In this document: one piece after another, positions 26,692-35,486 of the stretch
How the letters are laid out: each line of letters opens with the position of its first letter
Numbering within the stretch: position 1 is the stretch's first letter
Source: Hyphomicrobium_A sp044507625
GTDB taxonomy: Bacteria; Pseudomonadota; Alphaproteobacteria; Rhizobiales; Hyphomicrobiaceae
Assembly: GCA_044507625.1 (NCBI GenBank)
Contig: JBIQJE010000016.1
Span: 1 to 64,000, forward strand
Length of the DNA: 64,000 bases
Reading direction: 5' to 3'
The notes under the pieces: model-generated
Seen by the model: the letters and a program-made list of their open reading frames with translations, nothing else
Told to the model about the DNA's origin: nothing
Databases searched by the model: none
Made by a program: the position numbers and the translations under genes

Positions 26692-28008
26692 ATGACCAAC
26701 TTCTCTCCCCGCGAAATCGTCTCCGAGCTCGACCGCTACATTGTCGGCCAGGCCGATGCCAAGCGCGCCGTCGCAATCGCCCTGCGCAACCGCTGGCGCC
26801 GTCAGCAGCTCACCGGCGAGTTGAAAGAGGAGGTTCTGCCGAAGAACATCCTCATGATCGGGCCGACCGGCGTCGGCAAGACGGAGATCTCCCGCCGCCT
26901 CGCCAAGCTCGCGGGCGCACCCTTCATCAAGATCGAGGCGACGAAGTTCACCGAGGTCGGCTACGTCGGCCGCGACGTCGACAGCATCATCCGCGACCTC
27001 GTCGAGGTTGCGATTGCGCTCGCGAAGGATGGAAAGCGCAAGGAGGTGCGGGCGCGCGCCGAGAAGAACGCCGAGGAGCGTGTGCTGGACGCGCTCGTCG
27101 GCCCGGCGTCCTCTCCCGCCACGCGCGAAAGCTTCCGCAAGAAGCTGCGGACGGGCGAGCTGAACGACAAGGAGATCGAGATTCAGGTCGCCGATTCTCC
27201 CGCCTCCGGCTTGCCGATGTTCGACATCCCCGGCGCGCCGGGCGCCTCCATCGGCGCCATCAACATCGGCGACATGCTGGGCAAGGCATTCGGTCAGCGC
27301 ACCAAGCCGCGCAAGGTGACGGTGGCCGACAGCTACGACGTGCTCATCGCCGAGGAAAGCGACAAGCTGATCGACAGCGACCAGATTACATCCGAAGCCA
27401 TCGCCGCGGTCGAGAACAACGGCATCGTGTTCCTCGACGAGATCGACAAGATCTGCTCGCGCGCCGATGCCGGACGTGTGGGCGGCGATGTTTCGCGCGA
27501 AGGCGTGCAGCGCGATCTGCTGCCGCTCATCGAAGGCACGACGGTCTCCACCAAGTACGGGCCGGTGAAGACGGACCACGTGCTGTTCATCGCCTCCGGC
27601 GCTTTCCATGTGGCAAAGCCTTCCGACCTGCTGCCGGAGCTGCAGGGGCGCCTGCCGATCCGCGTCGAGCTGAGCGCGCTGACGCGCGAGGATATGCGCC
27701 GTATTCTCACCGAGCCGCAGGCGAGCCTCATCAAGCAGTACGTTGCGCTGATGGCGACGGAAAACCTGACGATCAGCTTCACCGACGATGGCATCGACGC
27801 GCTGGCGGACGCAGCGGTGCAGGTGAACTCCACCGTCGAGAACATCGGTGCGCGGCGGCTACAGACGGTGATGGAGCGCGTGCTGGACGAGATCTCGTTC
27901 GACGCGTCGGACCGCGGCGGCCACACGGTGGCGATCGATGCCGCCTACGTGAATTGCCGCATCGGCGATCTCGCCAAGAACGCCGACCTGTCGAAGTTCA
28001 TCCTCTAG
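26692..28008 (+). CDS. hslU: HslU ATPase subunit of HslUV protease
   Basis: 438 residues from ATG 26692 with the standard start MTNFSPREIVSELDRYIVGQ. AAA+ features: Walker A GPTGVGKTE (57-65), Walker B IVFLDEIDKI near residue 245, sensor RIRVELSALT and the intermediate I-domain between about 110 and 230. The pore motif GYVGRDVDS is present. The C-terminal residues LSKFIL fit the tail that activates HslV. It unfolds substrates for HslV. A GC-rich hairpin CGCTTGG/CCAAGCG lies 9 bases past the stop (28017-28041) without a T-run. Confidence 0.97.
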   Translation: MTNFSPREIVSELDRYIVGQADAKRAVAIALRNRWRRQQLTGELKEEVLPKNILMIGPTGVGKTEISRRLAKLAGAPFIKIEATKFTEVGYVGRDVDSIIRDLVEVAIALAKDGKRKEVRARAEKNAEERVLDALVGPASSPATRESFRKKLRTGELNDKEIEIQVADSPASGLPMFDIPGAPGASIGAINIGDMLGKAFGQRTKPRKVTVADSYDVLIAEESDKLIDSDQITSEAIAAVENNGIVFLDEIDKICSRADAGRVGGDVSREGVQRDLLPLIEGTTVSTKYGPVKTDHVLFIASGAFHVAKPSDLLPELQGRLPIRVELSALTREDMRRILTEPQASLIKQYVALMATENLTISFTDDGIDALADAAVQVNSTVENIGARRLQTVMERVLDEISFDASDRGGHTVAIDAAYVNCRIGDLAKNADLSKFIL

Positions 28009-28231
28009 GCCATGGGCGCTTGGAACCTTTCGGCCCAAGCGTGACCGTGCTCGAGCCCGGCAGGCGCTGCGGGGCATCGGATAATCTGCACGGCATAACG
28101 TCATCCCGGCGCAGGCCCGGATCGACGCCAGCTTGCGCGTGCAGCCGCTCGGCTCGCCAGCTTCAACGGCCAACTTGAAATTCGCGGCCGCGAAACCTAG
28201 CTCCACGCGCATGTTGATTGAGGGAGAGCGC

Positions 28232-28699
28232 ATGCACCTGACCAAAGTCTTCGGCATCATTTTCACGCTGATCGCATGGCTTGCAGCGCCTGCGGTTTCG
28301 CAACCATCTGCGGGATTTGCTCCCATCGAAATCAGGCTGGTCGCCAAAGAGGCCCAAGGTGGCGCCGCGGTCGCTGTGGCGGGCCATGAGCGAACGCTTG
28401 CGGTCGAACCCGAGACGCTGTTGAGCCCGGCGGATTTTGTCAGCGTCGGCGAGGTGGAATGGGTCGAAGGCAAGCCCGGGTTCAACGTCGCGCTCACACC
28501 GGCCGGCGCCGAGAAGTATGAGCGGATCTCTACCGACAACGTAGGCAGGACGCTGGCGATCATCGTAGACGGCAAGATAGTCATGGCGCCCAAAATACTC
28601 GATCCGGTGCGGGCGCAGGGTTTCCTCTTGACGTTGAACAGCGAAGCCGAAGCTCGAGAACTCGCCGCGAAGGTCCGGCAGGTGGTGGCTCCCAATTAG
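28232..28699 (+). CDS. Secreted protein with SecD P1-head-like domain
   Basis: 155 residues from ATG 28232, six bases after GGGAG. A Sec signal peptide (VFGIIFTLIAWLAAPAVS) is followed by one domain whose second half, FNVALTPAGAEKYERIS then NVGRTLAIIVDGKIVMAPKI, resembles the P1 head subdomain of SecD. There are no transmembrane segments apart from the signal, so it is not a translocase subunit; it would be a free periplasmic protein. Such stand-alone SecDF P1-head proteins are known but uncharacterised. It lies alone between hslU and the convergent dipeptidase. Confidence 0.8.
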   Translation: MHLTKVFGIIFTLIAWLAAPAVSQPSAGFAPIEIRLVAKEAQGGAAVAVAGHERTLAVEPETLLSPADFVSVGEVEWVEGKPGFNVALTPAGAEKYERISTDNVGRTLAIIVDGKIVMAPKILDPVRAQGFLLTLNSEAEARELAAKVRQVVAPN

Positions 28700-28763
28700 G
28701 GCGGCCAGTTCCGCCCTGTTGGAAGTTCCGAGCCGCCGACGCCCGCGCCGCATCGAGCGCCCG

Positions 28764-29828
28764 CTATGCCTGCCGAGCGGCCATCGCCTGTTTCAGCACA
28801 CGCGCGAAATTGCCGATCGCGAGCTTGGTGATGCTGGCGTCGTCGAAGCCCGCGCGCTGCCAGGCGCGGATCACCTTCTGCACGTCACCGTAGCTGCCGA
28901 TCGCCGGCCGCGAGATCGCGTTCATGTCCGTGCCGATCCCCGCGTGATCGACACCCAGCCACTCGCCCAGTTCCCACAGCCGCTCCGCGTAGGATTCCGG
29001 CGACGGGCCGACATCCGAGCGCATCGGCCACAGCCCGACGACGCCGCCCTTGGCCGCGATCATCTTCGCGGTTTCGAGCGTGATCTGGCGCGCCTGCCAG
29101 ACGGGCATTTTCCAGTTCGGTTGGCGCGTGCGCGTCACCGAGGAATGGGACCAGATGACTGGCTGCGTCGAAGCCGCGAGCGCCTGCCGCGTCGCCGCGT
29201 CGGTGCAATGCGCAAGATCGATGAGGATGCCGAGACGGTTGCACTCAGCGACGACCTTCAGCCCCAGATCCGTGAGGCCGCCATGCTGCGGGCGCTCCGT
29301 CTGGAAATCGCCAAGTGCGTTCTCGATGTAGTGCACGAGCTGCACGCTGCGCACGCCGAGCTCGTAGGCGCGCTCCAGCGGGGCAGGATCGTCCTCGACG
29401 AGCGTTGCGCCCTCCACGGTCAAGACGACATGCGGCTCGCCGCCGAGCGCCCGGTCTACATCGTCAGGTGTGAGCGCGAGTTTCAGCTTTTGCTCGGCAA
29501 TGTGTTGCCTGATCCGGGCGATGTCGTCCTCGAACCACGCGATGGCCTCGCCGCGCTTCGGCAGCCCCTTCTGCTTGATGCCCTTCGGTGTGATGCGCAG
29601 CCACGGAACGTCGCCCACGAGCGACCACGCAACGAGTGTCGCGTTGCCCGCCGCCATCGTGGGGCCGAGCGGTTGTTTTTGCGGCGAGGCGCCCATGCCG
29701 AAGAAAAACAGGTGCGCGTGCATGTCCCCGACGTAGACGGGCTTGCGTCCTTCGCCGGCAGCCGTATGCGTCAGCGCGCACGAAGTGGCCAGCGCGCCGA
29801 GCGCGAACTGCCGGCGGTCGAGTTCCAT
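28764..29828 (-). CDS. Membrane dipeptidase (peptidase M19)
   Basis: 354 residues from ATG 29828. The N-terminus MELDRRQFALGALATSCA looks like a twin-arginine leader (RRQFALG), so export through Tat is likely. The M19 metalloprotease fold has GDMHAHLFFFG near the N-terminus for the first zinc, EGATLVEDD with the bridging Glu, and later His residues in IDLAHCTDAATRQ and IWSHSSV. It cleaves dipeptides, including those from peptidoglycan turnover. The upstream gene on the same strand encodes a secreted YiiX-like protein, so the two may form a cell-envelope pair. Confidence 0.9.
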   Translation of the reverse strand: MELDRRQFALGALATSCALTHTAAGEGRKPVYVGDMHAHLFFFGMGASPQKQPLGPTMAAGNATLVAWSLVGDVPWLRITPKGIKQKGLPKRGEAIAWFEDDIARIRQHIAEQKLKLALTPDDVDRALGGEPHVVLTVEGATLVEDDPAPLERAYELGVRSVQLVHYIENALGDFQTERPQHGGLTDLGLKVVAECNRLGILIDLAHCTDAATRQALAASTQPVIWSHSSVTRTRQPNWKMPVWQARQITLETAKMIAAKGGVVGLWPMRSDVGPSPESYAERLWELGEWLGVDHAGIGTDMNAISRPAIGSYGDVQKVIRAWQRAGFDDASITKLAIGNFARVLKQAMAARQA

Positions 29829-29854
29829 GAAGGGGCAGTCTCCGTTCGCCGCCG

Positions 29855-31126
29855 CTACTCGATGGCGATCGTTGCCACGTAGTCCATGGTGCGGTTGTTG
29901 TTGTTCGCCGGCAGCAGCGTGTTCACGAGATAGGATGTCGGCGAGTAGTTCTCGGCGATCCCCGCCCAGTTGAAGCCGGTGCCGATGAGGCGCGCGCGCC
30001 AGTTCTGCCACATGCGGCCGGTCATGCCGACGTAGTAGGTCTTGAGGTTTTCGAACCGCGGCTGCATCTCCTGCGCGACCTGCCGATGGCCGACCGACAT
30101 CTTCGCAAGCCCGCTCGGATTTTCCGTGAAGATGCCGTCGATGAGCGCGCGGCGCTCCTTCTCCGGCAGCTCGAGCTGGTCGACGACGAGCAGCGGCCCG
30201 TCGGCGAGGCCGGAATAGCCGTTGCGGCCTTTCAGCGGCAGGATGTTCCCCGTGGCCTTCATCGGCTCCATCACTTCCTTCACGCATGAAGGTACGCGGC
30301 TGCCTTTGAAATCGCCGGCGGTCTTCTCCGGATCGCAATTGCGCAGCGATAGCAGCGACCACACGAACTCCGAGCAGTACATATCGAGCGGCTTGCTCTG
30401 GGAATTGCCCTGGCCGAGCGCGATCTGGCCGAACTGTTTGACGAAGCCGAGACCGGCGCCGGGCTTGTATTTCGGCGCGTTGTAGTCCTGGTTAAAGCTG
30501 ATCTGGCTCGGATAGATTTTCTTCTGGTTGTCGTTGAGGCGCTTCGCCCAGGCGACGAGATTGGCTTTCTGCGCGGCGGTGAGATTGCGCGGGCGGATCA
30601 CGTGCAGGAAGTTCAGCGTGCGGTAGTGCTCGCTGGTGAGGTCGCCGCGGCCGACGTATTCCCCATCGAGCGGGTTATCGAGATTGCGCACCGTCCCCGT
30701 GTTGTCGACATAGGCGAAGCCGGTGTGGCTGATGCCCATCTGGATATTGGGATAGGCGCCGGCGCCGCCCCACTCGGTGCGGAACGTCAGCAGGATGTCG
30801 CCCGTCTGCACGAGGCCGCTTTGCCCGAGGCGCTTGGCGAGGCCGGCGCGCTTCGCCACCACGAGGCGCAGGCCGACGTCGCCCTTCGCCTTCAGCGCAT
30901 CGGGATGCTTGAAGTCATAGAGCTTGTCGGTGGTCTTGATGTCCTTCGGCAGCGGCGCGCGCGCGCTGGCCGGCACGGCGAAGTAAACGGGGATCTTGAG
31001 CTTCTTGGCGAGGTCCGCGTTGGTCTTCTCATTGTAGGTGAACTCGGCAGCAGAAGCGGCGTGCGCGCCGGCGATGACAGCGAGACCGCAGGCGGCCGCG
31101 ACGTAGAATTTTTTCGGCAAGGACAT
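29855..31126 (-). CDS. Secreted YiiX/YebB-like permuted NlpC/P60 protein
   Basis: 423 residues from ATG 31126 (the frame runs to 31189). A Sec signal ends with AHAASA. The core has QTGDILLTFRT (Asp110), ISHTGFAYVD (His134), LHVIRP and MYCSEFVWSLL with Cys251: the order expected for the permuted NlpC/P60 (YiiX-type) thiol hydrolases. C-terminal to it are about 150 residues without a known domain, with NNNNRT near the end. The natural substrate is unknown; a peptidase or lipid amidase in the envelope is plausible. The stop is 26 bases before the dipeptidase start. Confidence 0.72.
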   Translation of the reverse strand: MSLPKKFYVAAACGLAVIAGAHAASAAEFTYNEKTNADLAKKLKIPVYFAVPASARAPLPKDIKTTDKLYDFKHPDALKAKGDVGLRLVVAKRAGLAKRLGQSGLVQTGDILLTFRTEWGGAGAYPNIQMGISHTGFAYVDNTGTVRNLDNPLDGEYVGRGDLTSEHYRTLNFLHVIRPRNLTAAQKANLVAWAKRLNDNQKKIYPSQISFNQDYNAPKYKPGAGLGFVKQFGQIALGQGNSQSKPLDMYCSEFVWSLLSLRNCDPEKTAGDFKGSRVPSCVKEVMEPMKATGNILPLKGRNGYSGLADGPLLVVDQLELPEKERRALIDGIFTENPSGLAKMSVGHRQVAQEMQPRFENLKTYYVGMTGRMWQNWRARLIGTGFNWAGIAENYSPTSYLVNTLLPANNNNRTMDYVATIAIE

Positions 31127-31646
31127 CGGAAAGCGTCTCCCCCACACAACATTGAGAGCTGATCTAGCATGACAGCGAACGCGCCCCAACCGGGTCCTGG
31201 CGCCTTTCCGGCGAAGTGGGCGCCGGTTGGCCCTGAGATCGAGGCCAATGAAAAATCGAAGCGTGCACCGGAACGAAAGCCAATCGGCATGGCCGCCTCA
31301 AGGTGCGGCGGCGTCGAAATGGAGGCAGAGCCGGGCCCCCGGTGCGCCCGCGTTGCGATCCCGGAGCTCGCGTCTAGCTGATCGTCGCAAGCGCCCGCGC
31401 TGAGCATTGCGCCACAAAACGGCGCGGCAGCGGAAACGCAAAGGACCGGTCCTTGCATGCAACCGGAGAGAGTGTGGTCGACGCGCGGCAAATCATGGAT
31501 ACGATGCTGCCGGCACCGACTCGCCGTCGCCTGTCATGCAGTCTCGGCAAGACAGCTAAGATATTGACGGCCCGACCTTACTTCCGTCGATTTTCGCGGC
31601 CAGCAACGGGGCGAGTCGCGTTGCGTGCGTAAAGCGGGGACTGAAT
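31127..31646. other. Divergent intergenic region with interrupted inverted repeat
   Basis: 520 bases between two divergent envelope genes. I see no supported CDS. On the side of the YiiX-like gene lies an interrupted inverted repeat: CCAACCGG (31186-31193) and GGCGCC (31199-31204) face GGCGCCGGTTGG (31219-31230), which could fold in its leader or bind a regulator. A smaller GCGCC/GGCGC hairpin is near 31410-31426. Promoters for both flanking genes must lie here but none is clear. Confidence 0.5.
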
Positions 31647-33032
31647 ATGCAAAGCCGGACGCGCGGTCCGTTGCGGGCCGTGCCAAGCATCGCAAATGCT
31701 GCGGGGATCGTCTGCGGGCTGGCAGTCCTGGCGGCGGCCGCTCCGGCCCACGCCGCCGATGGCTGCGCCGCCGTCAACCGCGGCGCCGTCGATGTCGACC
31801 TCGCGCTCGGCGCACCCGCCACCACACGTCAGGTTATGCTCGAAGCCGAGGATATGATCGGCTTCTCCGCCCACGGCGCGGTGATTTCGCTCGTGGAAGG
31901 CGCCGGCGCCCCGTTGGCGTTGATGGATGCGGCAGGCTCGACCACCACGTTTAAGGCACCCGTCACCGGCACATACACGTTCCGTTTCGCAGGTGCGCAG
32001 GGCACCTCCGCGAGCGTTGCCGCGAGCTGCACCTCGAAGCGCACGCAGGCTGCAAACGCCGCCTTCCTCGATCGCCGCAAGGCGCTGTTGAGCGCGCGCG
32101 AGCCCGACCGGCTCCGCATCGACCGCGCGCCGACACCCCTCGCCAATCCCGATAAGCCGCTTTCGAGCACGGTGGACCTGGGCGACGACGGCCGCGCCAA
32201 GAACGTCGAGTTCTCGGTGAGCCTGTCGGAGATCGCCGCCGCCACGCACGGCTCGAAGGTGGAGCCGGGCATCATCGATTTTTGGCTCGAGGGGCGCATG
32301 CAGAACTATGCGGCAGCCTCGTCCCTCAGCACGGGAGAAACCGGCGGCAATCTTGGCGTGCTTTATCTCGGCACGCGCTCGATGGTCACGCCGGACATCA
32401 TGATGGGCGCGCTGGCGCAGCTCGATCGCGGCACGGAAAGCTCCGCGCACGATTCGCCATCGATGGCGGCACGGGGCTGGATGGTCGGCCCCTATATGAG
32501 CATGAAGCTCGGCTCCGGCGTGGTGTTCGACGGCCGCGCCGCCTGGGGCCAGACGGCGAACATCATATCCAGCGGCGATATCGACGACAGTCTCACGCCG
32601 CGGCGCCTGGTACGCGGTAAGCTCACCGGAACGCGCGAATACAGCGGCTGGAAAGTCGCCCCGAGCGTGGGTCTCGTTTACATTGAGGACGCCGTTCGGG
32701 ACGGAGCGACGGGCGCGACGAAGGGGGCGGGCACCGGCAAGGTCGAGGTGCTTCCGGAAGTCTCGCGCCGCTTCAATCTCGACAGCACGACGTTCATCGA
32801 GCCGCGCGCCGCCGTGGGTGCTTTCGTGGGCTTCGACGAGCTCGGCGCACTCAATCCGACGGCATCGTCGACACGCCCGACCGATGTGCAGCTGAAAGCG
32901 GAAGCGGGCGTCGCGCTGGGCGTGAAAGATGGCTCCACGCTGCAGGCGACGGGCGGCGTTGAAAGTGGCGCTGCGAATGGGCCGGAGAATTGGCGCGGGC
33001 GTTTGCAGCTCAACATGCCGCTCGGCAATTGA
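31647..33032 (+). CDS. Autotransporter-like outer-membrane beta-barrel protein
   Basis: 461 residues with a signal peptide (GIVCGLAVLAAAAPAHA). Residues 38-130 form a small beta-rich domain (GTYTFRFAGAQGTSASV). From about 205 the sequence is a beta-barrel: amphipathic strands such as IDFWLEGRMQNY, LGVLYLGTRSMV and GWMVGPYMSMKLG, ending NWRGRLQLNMPLGN. This matches alphaproteobacterial autotransporter-domain proteins, though the passenger is short and no functional motif is seen. Cell location: outer membrane (inference). Divergent from the YiiX-like gene. Confidence 0.78.
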   Translation: MQSRTRGPLRAVPSIANAAGIVCGLAVLAAAAPAHAADGCAAVNRGAVDVDLALGAPATTRQVMLEAEDMIGFSAHGAVISLVEGAGAPLALMDAAGSTTTFKAPVTGTYTFRFAGAQGTSASVAASCTSKRTQAANAAFLDRRKALLSAREPDRLRIDRAPTPLANPDKPLSSTVDLGDDGRAKNVEFSVSLSEIAAATHGSKVEPGIIDFWLEGRMQNYAAASSLSTGETGGNLGVLYLGTRSMVTPDIMMGALAQLDRGTESSAHDSPSMAARGWMVGPYMSMKLGSGVVFDGRAAWGQTANIISSGDIDDSLTPRRLVRGKLTGTREYSGWKVAPSVGLVYIEDAVRDGATGATKGAGTGKVEVLPEVSRRFNLDSTTFIEPRAAVGAFVGFDELGALNPTASSTRPTDVQLKAEAGVALGVKDGSTLQATGGVESGAANGPENWRGRLQLNMPLGN

Positions 33033-33248
33033 TTGCTGCGCAATGCCGCGCGTGCAGAAACGCTTTCAATTTTGTCAACATTCTCCTTTCGCCCATGCAA
33101 TGGAAAGTTATTTCCAGTGGCCCGACAGGCACGTATAGTGCTGGTTGTAGGTGATCAGCATCGGTTGTGAGTACTGCCGCTGCGGCAGCACGAGCTCCCC
33201 CCGAACCGCCTTTCCGTATCGCTGATCCCCCTGCGAAGGAGGTGACGC

Positions 33249-33452
33249 ATGGCATGCCCGAAGATCGAGGTCCGCGGAAAGAGAGTCATCTTGCTCAGCG
33301 GATTTCACGACACGGTCAAAGCAGCTCGCCCCCAGGTTGTCCTGGACGAAGCGGATGTGAAGGAAGCCCACGAGCTGCTGCAGTCCACCCGGCTGCATCC
33401 TGACGCGGTTGCCTTCGGCTTCGTCGCCGGCCGTTGGGTGCCGGCTGCCTGA
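33249..33452 (+). CDS. Small conserved-looking protein, unknown
   Basis: 67 residues beginning MACPKIEVRGKRVILLSG, with a near-perfect ribosome binding site GAAGGAGGTGACGC directly before the ATG. One strand-rich then helical domain (VVLDEADVKEAHELLQS), no signal or membrane segment. The codon use resembles its neighbours. I do not know the family. It is isolated between the autotransporter-like gene and rlmN; a GC hairpin follows at 33495-33516. Confidence 0.6.
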   Translation: MACPKIEVRGKRVILLSGFHDTVKAARPQVVLDEADVKEAHELLQSTRLHPDAVAFGFVAGRWVPAA

Positions 33453-33494
33453 GGTAGCCGGTGCGGGCGGATCCCGCACTCAGCCTGGATCTCT

Positions 33495-33516
33495 CCCAGG
33501 CCCGAAAGGGCCTGGG
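33495..33516 (+). terminator. GNRA-looped hairpin, possible terminator
   Basis: Perfect 9-bp stem CCCAGGCCC/GGGCCTGGG with a GAAA loop, 42 bases after the small ORF. Only a GATTTG follows, so termination without Rho is uncertain. Confidence 0.45.
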
Positions 33517-33572
33517 GATTTGCCGTATCGGGAGGGCAACGCTAGATAGAGGCGCAAATTCCTCCGATCCGG

Positions 33573-34805
33573 ATGACCATGGTTCTCGCACGCGATCTGT
33601 CCGCTGACGCCAGCGCGCCGCCGTTCCCGGCGCCGGCCTCCGTCAAGTCTTCGCTCGCCGGCCTCGGCCGCGAGGGGCTGCGCGCGGCTCTTGCCGGTGC
33701 GGGCGTGCCCGAAAAGCAGCTCCGGATGCGGGTCAACCAGCTCTATAGCTGGCTTTACGTGCGCGGCGTCTCGAGCTTCGACGCGATGACCGATGTCGCC
33801 AAGGATCTGCGCGCCAGCCTGAGCGAGGGTTTCACGCTCGACCGCCCGGAGATCGTCTCCGAGCAGGTCTCGATCGACGGCACCCGCAAGTGGCTCCTGC
33901 GCCTGCCCGCCCAGGGACGCGACGGCCGTCCCCCCGAGGTCGAGACCGTCTACATCCCAGAATCCGATCGCGGCACCCTGTGCATCTCGAGCCAGGTCGG
34001 CTGCACGCTCAATTGCACGTTCTGCCATACGGGCACGCAGCGCCTGGTGCGCAATCTCACCGCCCAGGAAATCGTCGGGCAGATCATGCTCGCCCGCGAC
34101 CGCATCGGCGATTGGCCGGGCGCAGAGCCGCCCGGCGATGGCCGCCTGCTGCCGGCGTCCGATCGCAAGATCACCAACATCGTGCTCATGGGCATGGGCG
34201 AGCCGCTCTATAACTTCGATAACGTGAAGGCGGCGATGGAAGTGGCCGCCGACGGCGAGGCGCTGTCGGTCTCCAAGCGGCGCATCACGCTCTCGACCTC
34301 CGGCGTCGTGCCGGAGATCGCCCGCTGGGGTGCGCAGACGGGAACCATGCTCGCGATCTCGCTCCACGCCGTGCGCGATGACCTGCGCGATGAGTTGGTG
34401 CCGATCAATCGCAAATACCCCATCGCAGAGCTGCTCGATGCGTGCCGCAACTACCCCGCGCTGTCGAACGCACGGCGCATCACGTTCGAATACGTGATGC
34501 TGAAGGGCGTGAACGATAGCCTCGCCGAGGCGCGCGAGCTGGTGCGCCTGCTGGCGGGCATCCCTGCCAAGATCAATCTCATCCCGTTCAACCCCTGGCC
34601 GGGCGCCCCCTACGAGTGTTCCGACTGGGACCAGATCGAGCGCTTCGCGGAGGTGGTGAACCGCGCCGGTTACGCGAGCCCCGTGCGCACCCCGCGCGGG
34701 CGCGATATCTACGCCGCCTGCGGGCAGCTCAAGTCGGAGAGCGTCAAGCAGCGCGCGAGCGCGCGCGGCCTGACCGACGTGGCGACGAGTGGCAGCGGGG
34801 CCTGA
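33573..34805 (+). CDS. rlmN: Dual-specificity 23S rRNA/tRNA m2A methyltransferase RlmN
   Basis: 410 residues. Radical-SAM cluster motif CTLNCTFC with Cys144, 148 and 151; the methyl-carrying Cys lies near the C-terminus in IYAACGQLKSE. Conserved VGQIMLARDRIGDW and IVLMGMGEPLYNFDNV are present. It methylates C2 of A2503 in 23S rRNA and A37 of some tRNAs. The ATG at 33573 is followed by a second ATG two codons on. The next gene starts 6 bases after the stop, so they are probably co-transcribed. Confidence 0.96.
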   Translation: MTMVLARDLSADASAPPFPAPASVKSSLAGLGREGLRAALAGAGVPEKQLRMRVNQLYSWLYVRGVSSFDAMTDVAKDLRASLSEGFTLDRPEIVSEQVSIDGTRKWLLRLPAQGRDGRPPEVETVYIPESDRGTLCISSQVGCTLNCTFCHTGTQRLVRNLTAQEIVGQIMLARDRIGDWPGAEPPGDGRLLPASDRKITNIVLMGMGEPLYNFDNVKAAMEVAADGEALSVSKRRITLSTSGVVPEIARWGAQTGTMLAISLHAVRDDLRDELVPINRKYPIAELLDACRNYPALSNARRITFEYVMLKGVNDSLAEARELVRLLAGIPAKINLIPFNPWPGAPYECSDWDQIERFAEVVNRAGYASPVRTPRGRDIYAACGQLKSESVKQRASARGLTDVATSGSGA

Positions 34806-34811
34806 CCGAAC

Positions 34812-35243
34812 GTGTTCTGGAAGTCCGCCGGACGCATCCTGATCGTCATCCCCTTCGCGCTGATCATGGCGATGTTCACTACCCTTGCGGTGCTGGTGAC
34901 GCTCGGCCTGGAGCGGGTAACGGCGTTCCTCCACGTCCATCCGGTTGGCGATGAAAACGTCGACACGATCTTCGCCATGATGGACCAGGGGCTCATGCTG
35001 GCGGCGAGCGTCACGATCATTCCGGCGCTGCTGATCGTAATCGTCGGCGAGGTCGCCCGCATCCGCTCCTTCGCCTACTACGTGGTCGGCGGGGGAATTG
35101 CGCTCGCGGCCATTCCCCTGCTCGCCCGCTACGGCCAGGGCGGCGCGATCGACGCGCCCGAGGCGCTGGTCTGGCAGGTGTTCGCCACCGCGGGCTTTGC
35201 CGGCGGCTTCGTCTATTGGCTGATCGCTGGCCGCAACGCCTGA
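34812..35243 (+). CDS. Four-helix membrane protein, paralogue A
   Basis: 143 residues starting at GTG 34812, six bases after rlmN. About four hydrophobic helices: ILIVIPFALIMAMFTTLAVL, LAASVTIIPALLIVIVG, YYVVGGGIALAAIPLL and VFATAGFAGGFVYWLIAG. The closing GGFVYWLIAGRNA corresponds to GGLAYWLFAGRRA of the protein encoded at 35487-35981, and the spacing of helices agrees, so the two look like tandem duplicates. No function is known; such pairs are probably restricted to Hyphomicrobiales. Confidence 0.72.
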   Translation: MFWKSAGRILIVIPFALIMAMFTTLAVLVTLGLERVTAFLHVHPVGDENVDTIFAMMDQGLMLAASVTIIPALLIVIVGEVARIRSFAYYVVGGGIALAAIPLLARYGQGGAIDAPEALVWQVFATAGFAGGFVYWLIAGRNA

Positions 35244-35316
35244 GCCTCCAGCGCGCCTGAGCTCCAGCGCCCTGAGCCTCCCCCTGGGCCTCGAGCGCCC
35301 CCGAGCCTCCAGCGCC
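35241..35316 (+). repeat. Short imperfect tandem repeats between two paralogues
   Basis: GAGCCTCCAGCGC occurs at 35242-35254 and 35303-35315, with degenerate copies between (GAGCTCCAGCGCC, GAGCCTCCCC, CGAGCGCC). The first copy overlaps the stop codon of the upstream gene. It lies between the two similar membrane-protein genes and might be a scar of the duplication. Confidence 0.6.
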
Positions 35317-35486
35317 AAGTCAGACCGCATTGGCCGCCCTGTGCCCAGCACGCGCGCGGTCGATATGAACGTCAGCTCGGAAGCGCGGCGCGGTGCGGCC
35401 CTCCCATTAGGCAGATGCGGCGTTTTTCGTTGAGATAAGCAACTTAACGCCTGTAAGCTGCCGCCAACTTGCAGGGAATCTCGGCC

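Noticed and set aside
31169..31381. A 70-codon frame upstream of the autotransporter-like gene
   Set aside because: No start signal or motif; overlaps the inverted repeat at 31186-31230.
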